Assembly (NCBI GenBank): GCA_034440495.1
Contig: JAWXCE010000066.1
Coordinates: forward strand, 1 to 64,000
DNA: 64,000 bases
Direction of reading: 5' to 3'
From: JAWXCE01 sp034440495
Lineage (GTDB): Bacteria; Pseudomonadota; Alphaproteobacteria; Rhizobiales; Rhodomicrobiaceae
A program made the position numbers and the translations under genes. The notes beneath the pieces are model-generated. The model was not told where the DNA came from, did not search any database, and saw only the letters and a list, made by a program, of their open reading frames with translations. Positions 52,563 through 60,616 of the stretch are shown one piece after another (positions within the stretch are counted from its first letter, which is position 1; each line of letters opens with the position of its first letter).

Positions 52563-54104
52563 ATGACTATGACACGAAGGAATTTCACATCTGCGCTGCT
52601 GGCGGCGGCGGGCGCGGCAGCTTTTAAACCTTCTTTAGCTTCGGCTGAAATCAAGCTTGGGGAGCCTGTACGCTTTAATAGCGACTCGTTGGTCGCCTGG
52701 GCGGAAGCGGCGGCGCGCCAGCCCTATCAGCGCGCCATGGTGCGCGATCCAGAATTAATCGGCCGCATCGATTACGACAACTACCAACAGATCCGATATC
52801 GCCCGAGCGCGGCAATCTGGGCGGATCGCTCCGCGCCGTTTCCGATCGAGCTGTTTCACGTCGGCAAATATTTTCAGGAGCCAGCGCGTGTTTTCATCCT
52901 GAACGACGGTATGGCCAAAGAGGTGCTTTACGCGCCAGAGCTGTTTTCATATGGAAAAGCCGAATTCGCGCGCACTTTGCCGCCCGATCTCGGCTTCGCG
53001 GGTTTCCGCGTCATGTACGGCCCGGGCGAGCCGGACTGGCTGGCGTTTCTCGGCGCCTCCTATTTCCGCTCGTCGGGCGAGACGCGGCAATATGGTCTAT
53101 CCACGCGCGGCCTCGCCATCGACACCGCGATGCCGTGGCCGGAGGAGTTTCCACGCTTCACCAATTTCTGGCTGGAGCCAAACCGGGAGCCGGAGGGCGT
53201 GGTCATTCACGCCATGCTCGACAGCCCGAGCGTCACCGGCGCGTACCGCATCACGGCCACGCGCGGGAAAGGCGTCATCACCGATGTCGAAGCCACGCTG
53301 TTTGCGCGCAAGGATGTCGCCCGGCTAGGCATCGCGCCGCTCACCAGCATGTACTGGTATGGCAAGACCAACCGGCGTCAGGCGATCGACTGGCGCCCGG
53401 AGATCCACGATAGCGACGGCCTTGCGCTTTGGACCGGCGGCGGCGAGCGCATCTGGCGACCGATTAACAACCCGTTCGGTGTTCAGACAAGCACCTACCT
53501 TGACAACAACCCGCGTGGTTTTGGCCTACTTCAGCGTGAGCGCCGCTTCGATCAGTATGAGGACGACGGCGTGTTCTACGACAAGCGCCCGAGCGTCTGG
53601 ATTGAGCCCGTGGGCGAATGGGGCGAAGGCGGCGTGCAATTGGTCGAAATTCCGACCACGGACGAGACCAATGATAATATCGTGGCTTACTGGCTGCCCA
53701 AAAAGCAACTTGTAGCGGGCGGCTCGCACACGATGAAATACCGCGTGCACTGGCGTTTGGATGAGCCATATCCGGCGTCGATTGGTCGTGTATTTTCAAC
53801 GCGCTCTGGCGTTGGCGGAATCCCCGGCAATCCGGCCCGTGAAGGCTACACGAAATACGTCATTGATTTTGCTGGCGGCGATATGGGGCGGCTGGAAAAC
53901 ACAGACGGCGTCGAGATGATTCTGACATCACCCCGTGGCGGCATCGACAAAAAGTCTGCTTACCGCGTGGTTGGAACTGAGCGTTGGCGCGCCATGTTCG
54001 ATTTTCTCCCCGCCGACCGCGAACCTGTCGATCTGCGGCTTTTCCTCCAGAAAGATGGCGCCGCCTTAACCGAGACCTGGCTGTATCAACATGTATCTGG
54101 TTGA
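52563..54104 (+). CDS. periplasmic glucan biosynthesis protein, MdoG/MdoD type
   Basis: A 513-residue protein that opens with a twin-arginine-like signal (MTRRNFTSALLAAAGAAAFK, cleavage after SLASA). The mature part has family segments: YDNYQQIRYRPSAAIW, LFHVGKYFQEPARVFIL, WLAFLGASYFRSSGETRQYG, RGLAIDTAMPWPEEFPRFTN and NNPRGFGLLQRERRFDQYED. This family shapes osmoregulated periplasmic glucans. The Tat-type signal favours OpgD (MdoD) over the Sec-exported OpgG. No opgH glucosyltransferase is adjacent, so the glucan backbone is made elsewhere or not at all. The start has no strong site, but the signal peptide requires it. Confidence 0.92.
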   Translation: MTMTRRNFTSALLAAAGAAAFKPSLASAEIKLGEPVRFNSDSLVAWAEAAARQPYQRAMVRDPELIGRIDYDNYQQIRYRPSAAIWADRSAPFPIELFHVGKYFQEPARVFILNDGMAKEVLYAPELFSYGKAEFARTLPPDLGFAGFRVMYGPGEPDWLAFLGASYFRSSGETRQYGLSTRGLAIDTAMPWPEEFPRFTNFWLEPNREPEGVVIHAMLDSPSVTGAYRITATRGKGVITDVEATLFARKDVARLGIAPLTSMYWYGKTNRRQAIDWRPEIHDSDGLALWTGGGERIWRPINNPFGVQTSTYLDNNPRGFGLLQRERRFDQYEDDGVFYDKRPSVWIEPVGEWGEGGVQLVEIPTTDETNDNIVAYWLPKKQLVAGGSHTMKYRVHWRLDEPYPASIGRVFSTRSGVGGIPGNPAREGYTKYVIDFAGGDMGRLENTDGVEMILTSPRGGIDKKSAYRVVGTERWRAMFDFLPADREPVDLRLFLQKDGAALTETWLYQHVSG

Positions 54105-54174
54105 CGGCCGCCTTCTATCTGCGAGGGCTTGACTTTAGTTTATAATTATTCTAATTCTATATACCAATTCGTCC

Positions 54175-54199
54175 GGAACCTTCAAGTGAAAAATACGTT
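54175..54199 (+). promoter_or_regulatory. candidate EcfG (general stress) promoter
   Basis: GGAAC (54175-54179), 16 bp, then CGTT (54196-54199) matches the consensus for the alphaproteobacterial general-stress sigma factor EcfG (GGAAC-N16/17-CGTT). It lies 55 bp before the ATG of the unknown gene at 54255 and upstream of dps, a usual member of that regulon. The match is exact in both boxes; expression was not tested. Confidence 0.65.
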
Positions 54200-54254
54200 G
54201 ACGCGGCTGGAACAAGCTCCACATATCTCAGGAAATCGAACTGGGAGTGGAATA

Positions 54255-54737
54255 ATGGGGAGACTGAAAGAAGCGGATACGGTGTTGGACCAAGGCATTG
54301 GCAATGTCGTTTCGCTCTATAACTCCAGTGTGCCAGCAAAGGTGGGCAAATACGCGCAGACTGCAGCCGAGCGGCGAATTGTCCAGAAACTGCGCGCTTT
54401 GTTGTTGTCTAGCTTATTGAAGCCGAGAGGAGACTTTGAAAAAGCATGTTTCCTTATAGTCGCCGACGCAAACATCACAACCGAGCGATATGCGGCAGCG
54501 TTTTTTCACGGCCTGGAAATTTTTGGGGTAAGGAAGTTCGAGTTTTATAACCTTGGCTCGGCAAGTGTAAGCCTAGATGAAATGTGGACTGTCAGGCTGT
54601 TACTGTCGCTGTTGACTGAAGACTACTCTACAGTGAGGTATTTAATGTCTGTGCGGATTGAACCTGCCGGTCAGCGCCGTCTTAGTTTTCTGGCTCAGCA
54701 ACTTGCGATCTCAATTTCGGAATGTCTCGACTCTTAA
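54255..54737 (+). CDS. hypothetical protein co-located with dps
   Basis: From ATG 54255, with a GGGAGTGG site about 7 bp upstream, the frame gives 160 residues; it is open back to 54129 without a ribosome-binding site. It is helical, with LVADANITTERYAAAFFHGL and IFGVRKFEFYNLG near the middle, and no signal peptide or membrane segment. GC content is lower than in the neighbouring opg gene. I recognise no family. Its stop lies 15 bp before dps, and a candidate EcfG promoter precedes it, so it is probably a stress-induced gene in the same transcript as dps. Confidence 0.65.
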   Translation: MGRLKEADTVLDQGIGNVVSLYNSSVPAKVGKYAQTAAERRIVQKLRALLLSSLLKPRGDFEKACFLIVADANITTERYAAAFFHGLEIFGVRKFEFYNLGSASVSLDEMWTVRLLLSLLTEDYSTVRYLMSVRIEPAGQRRLSFLAQQLAISISECLDS

Positions 54738-54752
54738 TAGGAGAACTTCATC

Positions 54753-55223
54753 ATGCAAAACACGAAAGTCAGCATCGCGCCAGATGCAAAAGCGGAAATT
54801 ATTGAGGCTCTAAGTCAATCTCTTTCCGAGACAGCCGTTGAAACCACAAAAGCTCAAAATTTTCACTGGAATGTGAGGGGCATGGCTTTTGGCCAGCTTC
54901 ACGAATTATTCCAGACCATTTATGAAAACCATTTCGCAGGGCAGGATCTACTCGCCGAGCGCATCAAAGCACTTGAAGGTCATGCCGACGGCCGTATGGC
55001 TGAGTTTTTAAAGCGCAGTGCGATTGTCGAGTCTGACTCTCATATCGGCGCCACCCAAATGATCGAGACTCTCATGCGCGATCAGGAAACGCTTTCCACA
55101 ACTCTCCGTGCTGCCGCAATGTTGGCTGAAGAGCATGGCGACATTGTCACCAACGATCTGGCCATCGAGCGCGCTACCGCTCATGACAAGTTCGCATGGA
55201 TGTTGCGCGCTCACCTTGCGTAA
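54753..55223 (+). CDS. dps: Dps family ferritin-like protein
   Basis: A 156-residue protein with Dps ferroxidase residues in place: FHWNVRG and QLHEL (His ligands) and QDLLAERI (Asp and Glu). Dps forms 12-mers that bind DNA and oxidise iron with peroxide, protecting DNA in stress. ATG 54753 has an AGGAGAA site. The gene lies 15 bp after the unknown 54255 gene, and both probably depend on the EcfG-like promoter at 54175. Length is normal for the family. Confidence 0.93.
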   Translation: MQNTKVSIAPDAKAEIIEALSQSLSETAVETTKAQNFHWNVRGMAFGQLHELFQTIYENHFAGQDLLAERIKALEGHADGRMAEFLKRSAIVESDSHIGATQMIETLMRDQETLSTTLRAAAMLAEEHGDIVTNDLAIERATAHDKFAWMLRAHLA

Positions 55224-55261
55224 GGACTCTCAACGCTTCTTCTCTCACAGAGGCCGACGCG

Positions 55262-55597
55262 TTAGTTTAGCAAAAGGGAGTTCGGCGGCGTTGGAGTGGT
55301 AACGTCGCGCACTCCGTCGAGTGGACAAGAAACGCCTTTTTTCAAGCATTTGCGCCTATATTCCGCTTCCCAGAACTGCCGCGTTCCCAACTTTTGCGTG
55401 TTGCGCGAGCAGTCGGCAAGCAGCGCGAGTTTCTCAGCCAGACCGTCTGCACGTTTCCAAGCTTTTTCATCGTCTTCATCGCGCCCGCACGCTATGCACA
55501 CGCCGCGCTTCTCTTTACAAATACCAACGCAAGGCGACGGCAACTTTGACTTTTTACCCAATACAATCATTCCTTCATTAGCCCGGCGTCCGCTCAT
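55262..55597 (-). CDS. DUF1289 domain-containing protein
   Basis: A 111-residue ORF; the true start may be ATG 55570 (MIVLGKKSKLPSPCVGICKE). The DUF1289 motif SPCVGICKEKRGVCIACGRD, with four Cys able to bind metal, lies near the N-terminus, followed by W and a cysteine-containing tail that is longer than usual. DUF1289 proteins are small, and their function is unknown. It converges with dps. The C-terminal extension (about 55 residues) is rich in Lys and Cys. Confidence 0.85.
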   Translation of the reverse strand: MSGRRANEGMIVLGKKSKLPSPCVGICKEKRGVCIACGRDEDDEKAWKRADGLAEKLALLADCSRNTQKLGTRQFWEAEYRRKCLKKGVSCPLDGVRDVTTPTPPNSLLLN

Positions 55598-55655
55598 TTC
55601 ATCAGAAAGCTTGTTAAGCGAAGAGTGTTTCTATCGCGATCACATTTGCGATAAT

Positions 55656-56465
55656 TTATGGATATAACGGTGGCAGACAGCCGCCCTCACGAATGGGCGT
55701 GATTGACCGGGCGAGGCCGCGAGCGTCGTCGATTTCGATGATTACGCCGCATATCGTCGCTTCATCCGTCCCGGGCTCAAACCGGCCACTTGGAATTTTT
55801 GTGAGGAAACGTCGTAGAGGCTCGTCTTTCTCTACTCCTATAATTGAGTTGTAATCGCCACACATTCCTGCGTCGGTCATGAAAGCCGTGCCTGCCGGCA
55901 AAATCCGAGCATCGGCGGTGGGCACATGCGTATGAGTGCCGACAACAGCGCTGGCGCGGCCATCTACGAAAAATCCCATCGCCTGTTTCTCCGACGAGGC
56001 CTCGGCATGGAGGTCGATGAAGATCGCATCCGCGGCTTGGCCGAGTGGGCAGGCTGACAACTCGCGCTCAATCGCCTGGAATGGGCAGTCGAGCGCATCC
56101 ATGAACACTCGGCCCATGACGTTGATAACTAGCACCTGCGCGCCATTCGCTGCCGGAAAAAGCCAAGCCCCGCGTCCCGGAGTCCCGGGAGGATAGTTCA
56201 CTGGACGAAGGAGACGCTCTTGCCGATTAATAAAAACAAGAGCTTCGCGCTGATCCCATGCGTGGTTGCCGAGCGTCACCACGTCAGCGCCAGCGCCACG
56301 TAGTTCCTCAAAGATGGCTTCCGTAATGCCAGCGCCACCCGCCGCATTCTCGCCATTGACGATGACAAAATCGGCCTGGAGACGCGCGCGCAATTCCGGC
56401 AACCGTGCCGTTACCGCCTTCCGCCCAGCTCGCCCTACTACATCGCCGAGGAATAGCAGCCGCAT
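55656..56465 (-). CDS. YmdB-like metallophosphoesterase (TIGR00282 type)
   Basis: A 269-residue phosphodiesterase with LLFLGDVVGRAGRKAV, NGENAAGGAG, TLGNHAWDQREA and VVGTHTHVPTADARILPAGT, the metal-ligand motifs of the YmdB family. YmdB hydrolyses cyclic nucleotides in Bacillus; the bacterial substrate elsewhere is unclear. It starts at 56465, sharing one to three bases with the stop of the upstream 5-formyl-THF cyclo-ligase gene (56465), and the two are translationally coupled, in the same order as in other alphaproteobacteria. Confidence 0.9.
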   Translation of the reverse strand: MRLLFLGDVVGRAGRKAVTARLPELRARLQADFVIVNGENAAGGAGITEAIFEELRGAGADVVTLGNHAWDQREALVFINRQERLLRPVNYPPGTPGRGAWLFPAANGAQVLVINVMGRVFMDALDCPFQAIERELSACPLGQAADAIFIDLHAEASSEKQAMGFFVDGRASAVVGTHTHVPTADARILPAGTAFMTDAGMCGDYNSIIGVEKDEPLRRFLTKIPSGRFEPGTDEATICGVIIEIDDARGLARSITPIREGGCLPPLYP

Positions 56466-57073
56466 CAGTGCGACGTCCGGCAGTGAACTGGGCCGAGTTC
56501 GGTGATTACAAAGTCCAGACGCGCTTGGTGATCGTGATCCTCGACTGGCAAGGCATCAAGTTTTTGCCACGCTTGCGCGACGCCGATGGTTACGATGGGT
56601 TTCATAGCCCTTAAGCGTTCAATGGCGCGGTCATAGTAGCCGCCGCCATACCCAAGCCTGCGACCCTCATCATCAAAAGCGAGCAGAGGAGTGATAACAA
56701 TATCCGGGTATATCTCATTTCCAGTGGATGGAAACGGAATGCCTAGCGGCCCTTCGGTCATTGCATCGCCGGGCTTCCACGGCAAAAACATCAGGGTGCG
56801 TTTCGGCATAATTCGGGGTAAAGCGAGCGCCGCCCCCGCCTTACGGGCTGAAAGCATAAGCGGCATACAGTCGAACTCAAAACCAACGGAAAAGAAGCCG
56901 GAAAGGATGACGCCACTTTTGAGCGTTATCAGTTTTTGAAATTCCATGGCTACAGCGGTGGCTGCATCCGCACGCTCCTGCGGTGAAATTTCGGCGCGCC
57001 GGGCAAGCATGTGCTCTCGTAGCAACGCTTTTTCGTGCGTGACCGGGTTATCATTCACCGCACGCGCCCGCAA
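56465..57073 (-). CDS. 5-formyltetrahydrofolate cyclo-ligase
   Basis: A 202-residue MTHFS enzyme that converts 5-formyl-THF to 5,10-methenyl-THF with ATP. Motifs are EKALLREHMLARRAEISPQE, DIVITPLLAFDDEGRRLGYG and GGGYYDRAIERLRA, the last being the family signature. The 6S RNA gene lies just upstream on the same strand, the arrangement known as ssrS-ygfA in other proteobacteria. Length is standard. Confidence 0.95.
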   Translation of the reverse strand: MRARAVNDNPVTHEKALLREHMLARRAEISPQERADAATAVAMEFQKLITLKSGVILSGFFSVGFEFDCMPLMLSARKAGAALALPRIMPKRTLMFLPWKPGDAMTEGPLGIPFPSTGNEIYPDIVITPLLAFDDEGRRLGYGGGYYDRAIERLRAMKPIVTIGVAQAWQKLDALPVEDHDHQARLDFVITELGPVHCRTSH

Positions 57074-57116
57074 ATTGCGATCATCATTCTGTCCAGCGCA
57101 TGGCCAAAAAAATAAA

Positions 57117-57277
57117 GTGAAGCCGTAAAGGCCGGTGGAGATGTCGATGCCCTTGGGTCCCTACAGTGTAGGTGGGAGCCAAGTGTCCGGAACCACGGTT
57201 CCGGTCAGGGTCAGCCCCCATAAGCATCTTATCGGCCCCGGGTATTCAGTGACTCCTGTCGCGCCCCACAGCTTCAC
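57117..57277 (-). ncRNA. ssrS: probable 6S RNA
   Basis: About 161 nt on the minus strand, immediately upstream of 5-formyl-THF cyclo-ligase, the classical ssrS-ygfA synteny. The ends form a closing stem (GTGAAGC at the 5' end, GCTTCAC at the 3' end). The internal part contains GGGGCCGATAAG, matching the conserved GCCGATA of 6S RNA, and a CCTACACTGTAGG hairpin. A U-run (TTTATTTTTTT) follows the 3' stem. 6S RNA binds the housekeeping RNA polymerase and lowers its activity in stationary phase. The call rests on motifs plus synteny; borders are approximate. Confidence 0.7.
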
Positions 57278-57468
57278 GTAACAATATGCAGCCGATTTGC
57301 GAAGATTGCTAGTGGGCGGTGCGGATTTCCCGCGAACAGCTCAAATTTGCCGTTAACTCCCTAAAGCTGCATCCGGCGCATGGTCATCAATGTAGAAAAT
57401 CATGTGTAGTTTCAGCACACGGCGCCTTTAACGGCGCCCCCTCATCTTGCCAACCGAAAGAACCCAGT

Positions 57469-58453
57469 ATGAATTTAAAAACCTTATCGATGTTTGCTGC
57501 TGCGTCGCTTCTATTGGTTGGAGGGGCTTCCGCTCAGGATGGTAGCGTCCCTGAAAAGCTGGTTGACGCCCTCAATGGCGTTTTCGGCAAACCGCAGGAA
57601 ACAAAATCTTCTCACGCCAAAGGCGTTTGCGTAACTGGCGCATTCAAAGGCGCGCCTGGCGCTTCCACACTTACCAAATCGGCGATGTTCAGCGGCAAGG
57701 AAGCGCCAGCGACCGTCCGTTTCTCCATTGGAGGCGACAACCAAAAGTGTGCGACAAGGCGAAAGGCCCGGCGCGAGGTATGGCTTTTAGCGTAAACGCG
57801 GCGGATGGCGATTCCGAGTTCGTGTTTATCTCCGCCCCGGTTTTTTTCGCTAAAACGCCCGAGCAGGTGATTGGCTTCTTGCAAGTGCGCGCGCCTGACC
57901 CAGCAACTGGCAAACCAGACCCCGAGAAAGTGAAGGCTTTCGCCGCTGCGAACCCGGAGACGACACGCCAAGGCGCTTATTTTAACAGTAAGCCAATCGC
58001 TGCTGGATATGCGTATACAGGCTATTTTGGCGTGAATACATTTTCATCAATGCGGAAGGCAAGCGCACGGCTACCCGTTGGATCGTGAAACCCGTTGAAG
58101 GCGAAAAGTCGTTAACGGAAGACGAGTTAAAAGCCAAGCCTGATCAATTTTACATCGAGGAGCTAAAGACTCGTCTTACGGCGAAGCCTGCCGAGTTCGA
58201 TTTCTTTGTGCAACTGGCGGAGCAAGGCGACGATCTGCTAGACCCGACTGTTACATGGCCTGACACGCGCAAAACCGTCCCTATGGGTCGCTTGACCGTG
58301 TCCGCAGCGATGAGCGGCAAGCAAGGCGACACATGCAACAAGGCTATTTTCAATCCGACGCTACTCGCGGACGGCATTGAGCCTTCCGATGACCCAATCC
58401 TTCAAGTGAGGGCGGCTGCATGTGCAGTGTCGGCAATGCGCCGCACCAACTAA
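57469..58453 (+). pseudogene. catalase-family peroxidase, disrupted by two frameshifts
   Basis: A periplasmic catalase-like peroxidase (SrpA-type) reads through three frames. ATG 57469 gives a signal peptide (AAASLLLVGGASA), HAKGVCVTGAFKG with the catalytic-region His, and RFSIGGDN. Near 57745 one base is missing, after which the frame reads VCDKAKGPARGMAFSV and FVFISAPVFFAKTPEQVIGF to about 58040. A second single-base loss then leads to FINAEGKRTATRWIVKPVEG and a C-terminus ending SAMRRTN. Both losses sit in short homopolymers (C-run and T-run), so a sequencing error is a real alternative to pseudogenisation. Otherwise the protein would be intact and about 327 residues. Confidence 0.8.
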
Positions 58454-58505
58454 AGACGAATATACAGACCCTATCCCGGGCGGCGCCTCCTCGTCCGGGA
58501 CAAAA

Positions 58506-58844
58506 TTAGCCCGCTGCGGCCCTCGCGGTTTTTGGATTGAGCCGTTCAATGGTGGCTGTCGCGGTTTCCGGCGCCCGCACGGCGTCGATAATCTGCACGG
58601 CGCGAAGATCGGCGAGTTGGCGGGAGACGCGCTGCAATTCCTCCCGTGCTTCATACAATTGGTCGGCAAGCATTAAGGCTGTCATCAAAAACAGCCTTTC
58701 CTCCTGCACCAGCTTAAGACCGCCCTTGATCTCGTTAACATGGACTTCAACGGCTGCTGCAAGCTCCCGGACGCGCTTTTCCTCGCCGTCACGGCAGGCC
58801 ATCTTGTAGCTACGGCCGCTGACGCTAATGGTGACATGAGCCAT
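58506..58844 (-). CDS. zapA: cell division protein ZapA
   Basis: A 112-residue protein with the ZapA head (MAHVTISVSGRSYKMACRDG, then EEKRVRELAAAVEVHVNEIK), followed by a coiled coil containing RLFLMTALMLADQLYEAREE. ZapA binds FtsZ and bundles protofilaments at the Z-ring. A coiled-coil gene follows upstream (58880-59167) on the same strand, as in other Rhizobiales. A candidate CtrA site lies further upstream (59379-59394). Confidence 0.93.
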   Translation of the reverse strand: MAHVTISVSGRSYKMACRDGEEKRVRELAAAVEVHVNEIKGGLKLVQEERLFLMTALMLADQLYEAREELQRVSRQLADLRAVQIIDAVRAPETATATIERLNPKTARAAAG

Positions 58845-58879
58845 AGACGCCTCCTTGCGGGGACGTCTCGGCCCCCGGC

Positions 58880-59167
58880 CTAGTTCTTCACAATGGTACG
58901 GATCGCCGCAATGACCGCATCCAGCCTTTTCGTAACGTCCGCCGTGATGATTAGAATCTCATCCTTGCGAGCGTTAGCGGCCTCAAGATCAACTTTAAGC
59001 TTCGCGTTTTCCTGCTTCAGCGCGTCAATCTCGCTGACTTTGACGTTATTAACTGCTGGCGCACTTTTGGCGCTGCGTCTTGTCTTTGCGCCAACCGCCA
59101 CAGGCGCGGAGATTGCGGGCATAGCTCTCTCGCCGCGCGGTTGCTTCGCCCTGCTTTTCTTCTCCAC
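58880..59167 (-). CDS. small coiled-coil protein (DUF4164-like)
   Basis: A 95-residue protein. The first 40 residues are basic and disordered. The rest is a helical coiled coil (KVSEIDALKQENAKLKVDLE, then DEILIITADVTKRLDAVIAA). Position next to zapA matches the DUF4164 gene of other Rhizobiales, but the identity is a positional inference. It may act with ZapA. A candidate CtrA site lies about 210 bp upstream of its start. Confidence 0.65.
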   Translation of the reverse strand: MEKKSRAKQPRGERAMPAISAPVAVGAKTRRSAKSAPAVNNVKVSEIDALKQENAKLKVDLEAANARKDEILIITADVTKRLDAVIAAIRTIVKN

Positions 59168-59549
59168 GTTAATCGCCCGTGTTTTAAGGATATTTCCCGT
59201 TATCGTCCGGGCACATTGGCAATCCTTAAAATGCGCGTCAAGCGACCGTTCCGCGTATGCGTGGTAAAAGCTGCGAAACTCTGGTATAAACGTGCTGTTC
59301 TGCGTACATTAGTCTTAACTGCATCACGTCGAGACGCAACTCTGGCGTCAGGTTATTTCCATCTTTAAAGCATTAGAGTTAATTAAGCGTTAACTAAACA
59401 ATGACGACGGCGGCGCTGTCAGCATGAACGAAAGTTGTTTCCACGACGTGGACGAAGGGCTTGCGTTTTCATCGCGAAACCGCAAAAACAGCGCATAACA
59501 AGACATCAAACGACCCCGTCGCGCACCGTTTGCGGGTTTGGAGATCGAT
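59168..59549. other. divergent intergenic region with promoter signals, no gene
   Basis: This 382-bp region separates the minus-strand coiled-coil gene from gap on the plus strand. It holds the candidate CtrA site (59379-59394) and an AT-rich stretch before it. No convincing ORF or structured RNA was seen. Promoters for both directions should lie here. Confidence 0.5.
59379..59394 (+). promoter_or_regulatory. candidate CtrA-binding site
   Basis: TTAA (59379-59382), seven bases, then TTAAC (59390-59394) fits the CtrA consensus TTAA-N7-TTAAC exactly. CtrA is the cell-cycle master regulator of alphaproteobacteria. The site is between the coiled-coil/zapA genes (minus strand) and gap (plus strand). 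A single 9-base match can arise by chance, especially in this AT-rich stretch. Confidence 0.5.
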
Positions 59550-60557
59550 ATGGCAGTCAGAATAGCGATTAATGGATTTGGGCGGATCGGGCGCAACATC
59601 CTGCGGGCAGTTGTCGAAAACCGGCGAGATGACATTATGGTCGTCGCCATTAATGACATCGGCGAAATCGATGTGAACGCTCACCTGTTCAAATATGACT
59701 CCGTGCACGGCCGTTTCTCGGGCGACGTAAAAGTCGAAGGCTCAACCATGGATATTGGTTTCGGCCCCATTCAGGTTTTGAGCGAGCGCGACCCGGCGAA
59801 GCTGCCATGGAAATCGATGGACATCGATATCGTGATGGAATGCACCGGCATTTTTTCTGACAAGGAGCAGGCGATTGTCCACCTGCAGGCTGGCGCGAAG
59901 CGGGTGCTGGTCTCCGCGCCATCAAAAGGTGCTGACATTACAGTGGTTTACGGCGTCAATCACGATAAAATTAACCGCGACCACATGGTGGTGTCGAACG
60001 CATCCTGCACCACGAACTGCCTCGCGCCTGTCGCTAAAATCTTGAACGATCTGTGCGGCATCAGCCAGGGCTTCATGACGACGGTGCATTCGTACACGAA
60101 CGATCAGCGCATCCTCGATTTACCGCATAAGGATTTGCGCCGCGCCCGCGCAGCCGCGCTGTCGATGATTCCGACCACGACGGGCGCCGCGAAAGCTGTT
60201 GGCCTTGTACTGCCGGAATTGAACGGCAAGCTCGATGGCACCTCGATCCGCGTGCCAACGCCGAACGTGTCGCTGATCGACCTGACAATCATCCCAACAC
60301 GCGAGACAACGGTTTCCGAGATCAACGCGGCTATGGAGCGCGCTTCGCAGCAGGAGCTGAAAGGCGTGCTGAATGTGACGAAAGACCCTGTCGTGTCGGT
60401 CGATTTCAACCACGACCCGGCGTCCTGCACCTTCGACCTGGAGCAGACGCAGATCGTCGATGGCCGTCTGGTGCGGGTACTCGCGTGGTACGATAACGAG
60501 TGGGGCTTCTCGTGCCGGATGCTGGACACGGCGGCGACGATGGCGAAAGTCATCTGA
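59550..60557 (+). CDS. gap: glyceraldehyde-3-phosphate dehydrogenase, type I
   Basis: 335 residues from ATG 59550 (MAVRIAINGFGRIGRNILRA), with a GGAG site about 8 bp upstream. The NAD-binding Gly-rich start and the catalytic SNASCTTNCLAP (Cys near residue 153) followed by TVHSYTNDQR are present, and the C-terminus has WYDNEWGFSCRMLDT. It oxidises glyceraldehyde 3-phosphate with NAD(P)+ in glycolysis or gluconeogenesis. In many alphaproteobacteria gap sits beside tkt and pgk; neither is next to it here. Confidence 0.98.
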   Translation: MAVRIAINGFGRIGRNILRAVVENRRDDIMVVAINDIGEIDVNAHLFKYDSVHGRFSGDVKVEGSTMDIGFGPIQVLSERDPAKLPWKSMDIDIVMECTGIFSDKEQAIVHLQAGAKRVLVSAPSKGADITVVYGVNHDKINRDHMVVSNASCTTNCLAPVAKILNDLCGISQGFMTTVHSYTNDQRILDLPHKDLRRARAAALSMIPTTTGAAKAVGLVLPELNGKLDGTSIRVPTPNVSLIDLTIIPTRETTVSEINAAMERASQQELKGVLNVTKDPVVSVDFNHDPASCTFDLEQTQIVDGRLVRVLAWYDNEWGFSCRMLDTAATMAKVI

Positions 60558-60571
60558 GCGGGTGCTGGTCA

Positions 60572-60610
60572 GTCTCGCATGCTCTACCATGACGCCCCGA
60601 AATGCGAGAC
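60572..60610. other. 9-bp perfect inverted repeat between gap and the ThiE-like gene
   Basis: GTCTCGCAT (60572-60580) and ATGCGAGAC (60602-60610) are perfect complements with a 21-base spacer. There is no T-run after it, so it is not a standard terminator. The 3' arm contains the earliest possible ATG (60602) of the next gene. It could modulate read-through or translation of that gene. Confidence 0.45.
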
Positions 60611-60616
60611 ATAGCC

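Noticed and set aside
57469..58453. Programmed frameshifting in the catalase-family gene
   Set aside because: Both shifts are single-base losses in plain homopolymers with no slippery heptamer, pseudoknot or upstream Shine-Dalgarno; error or decay is simpler.
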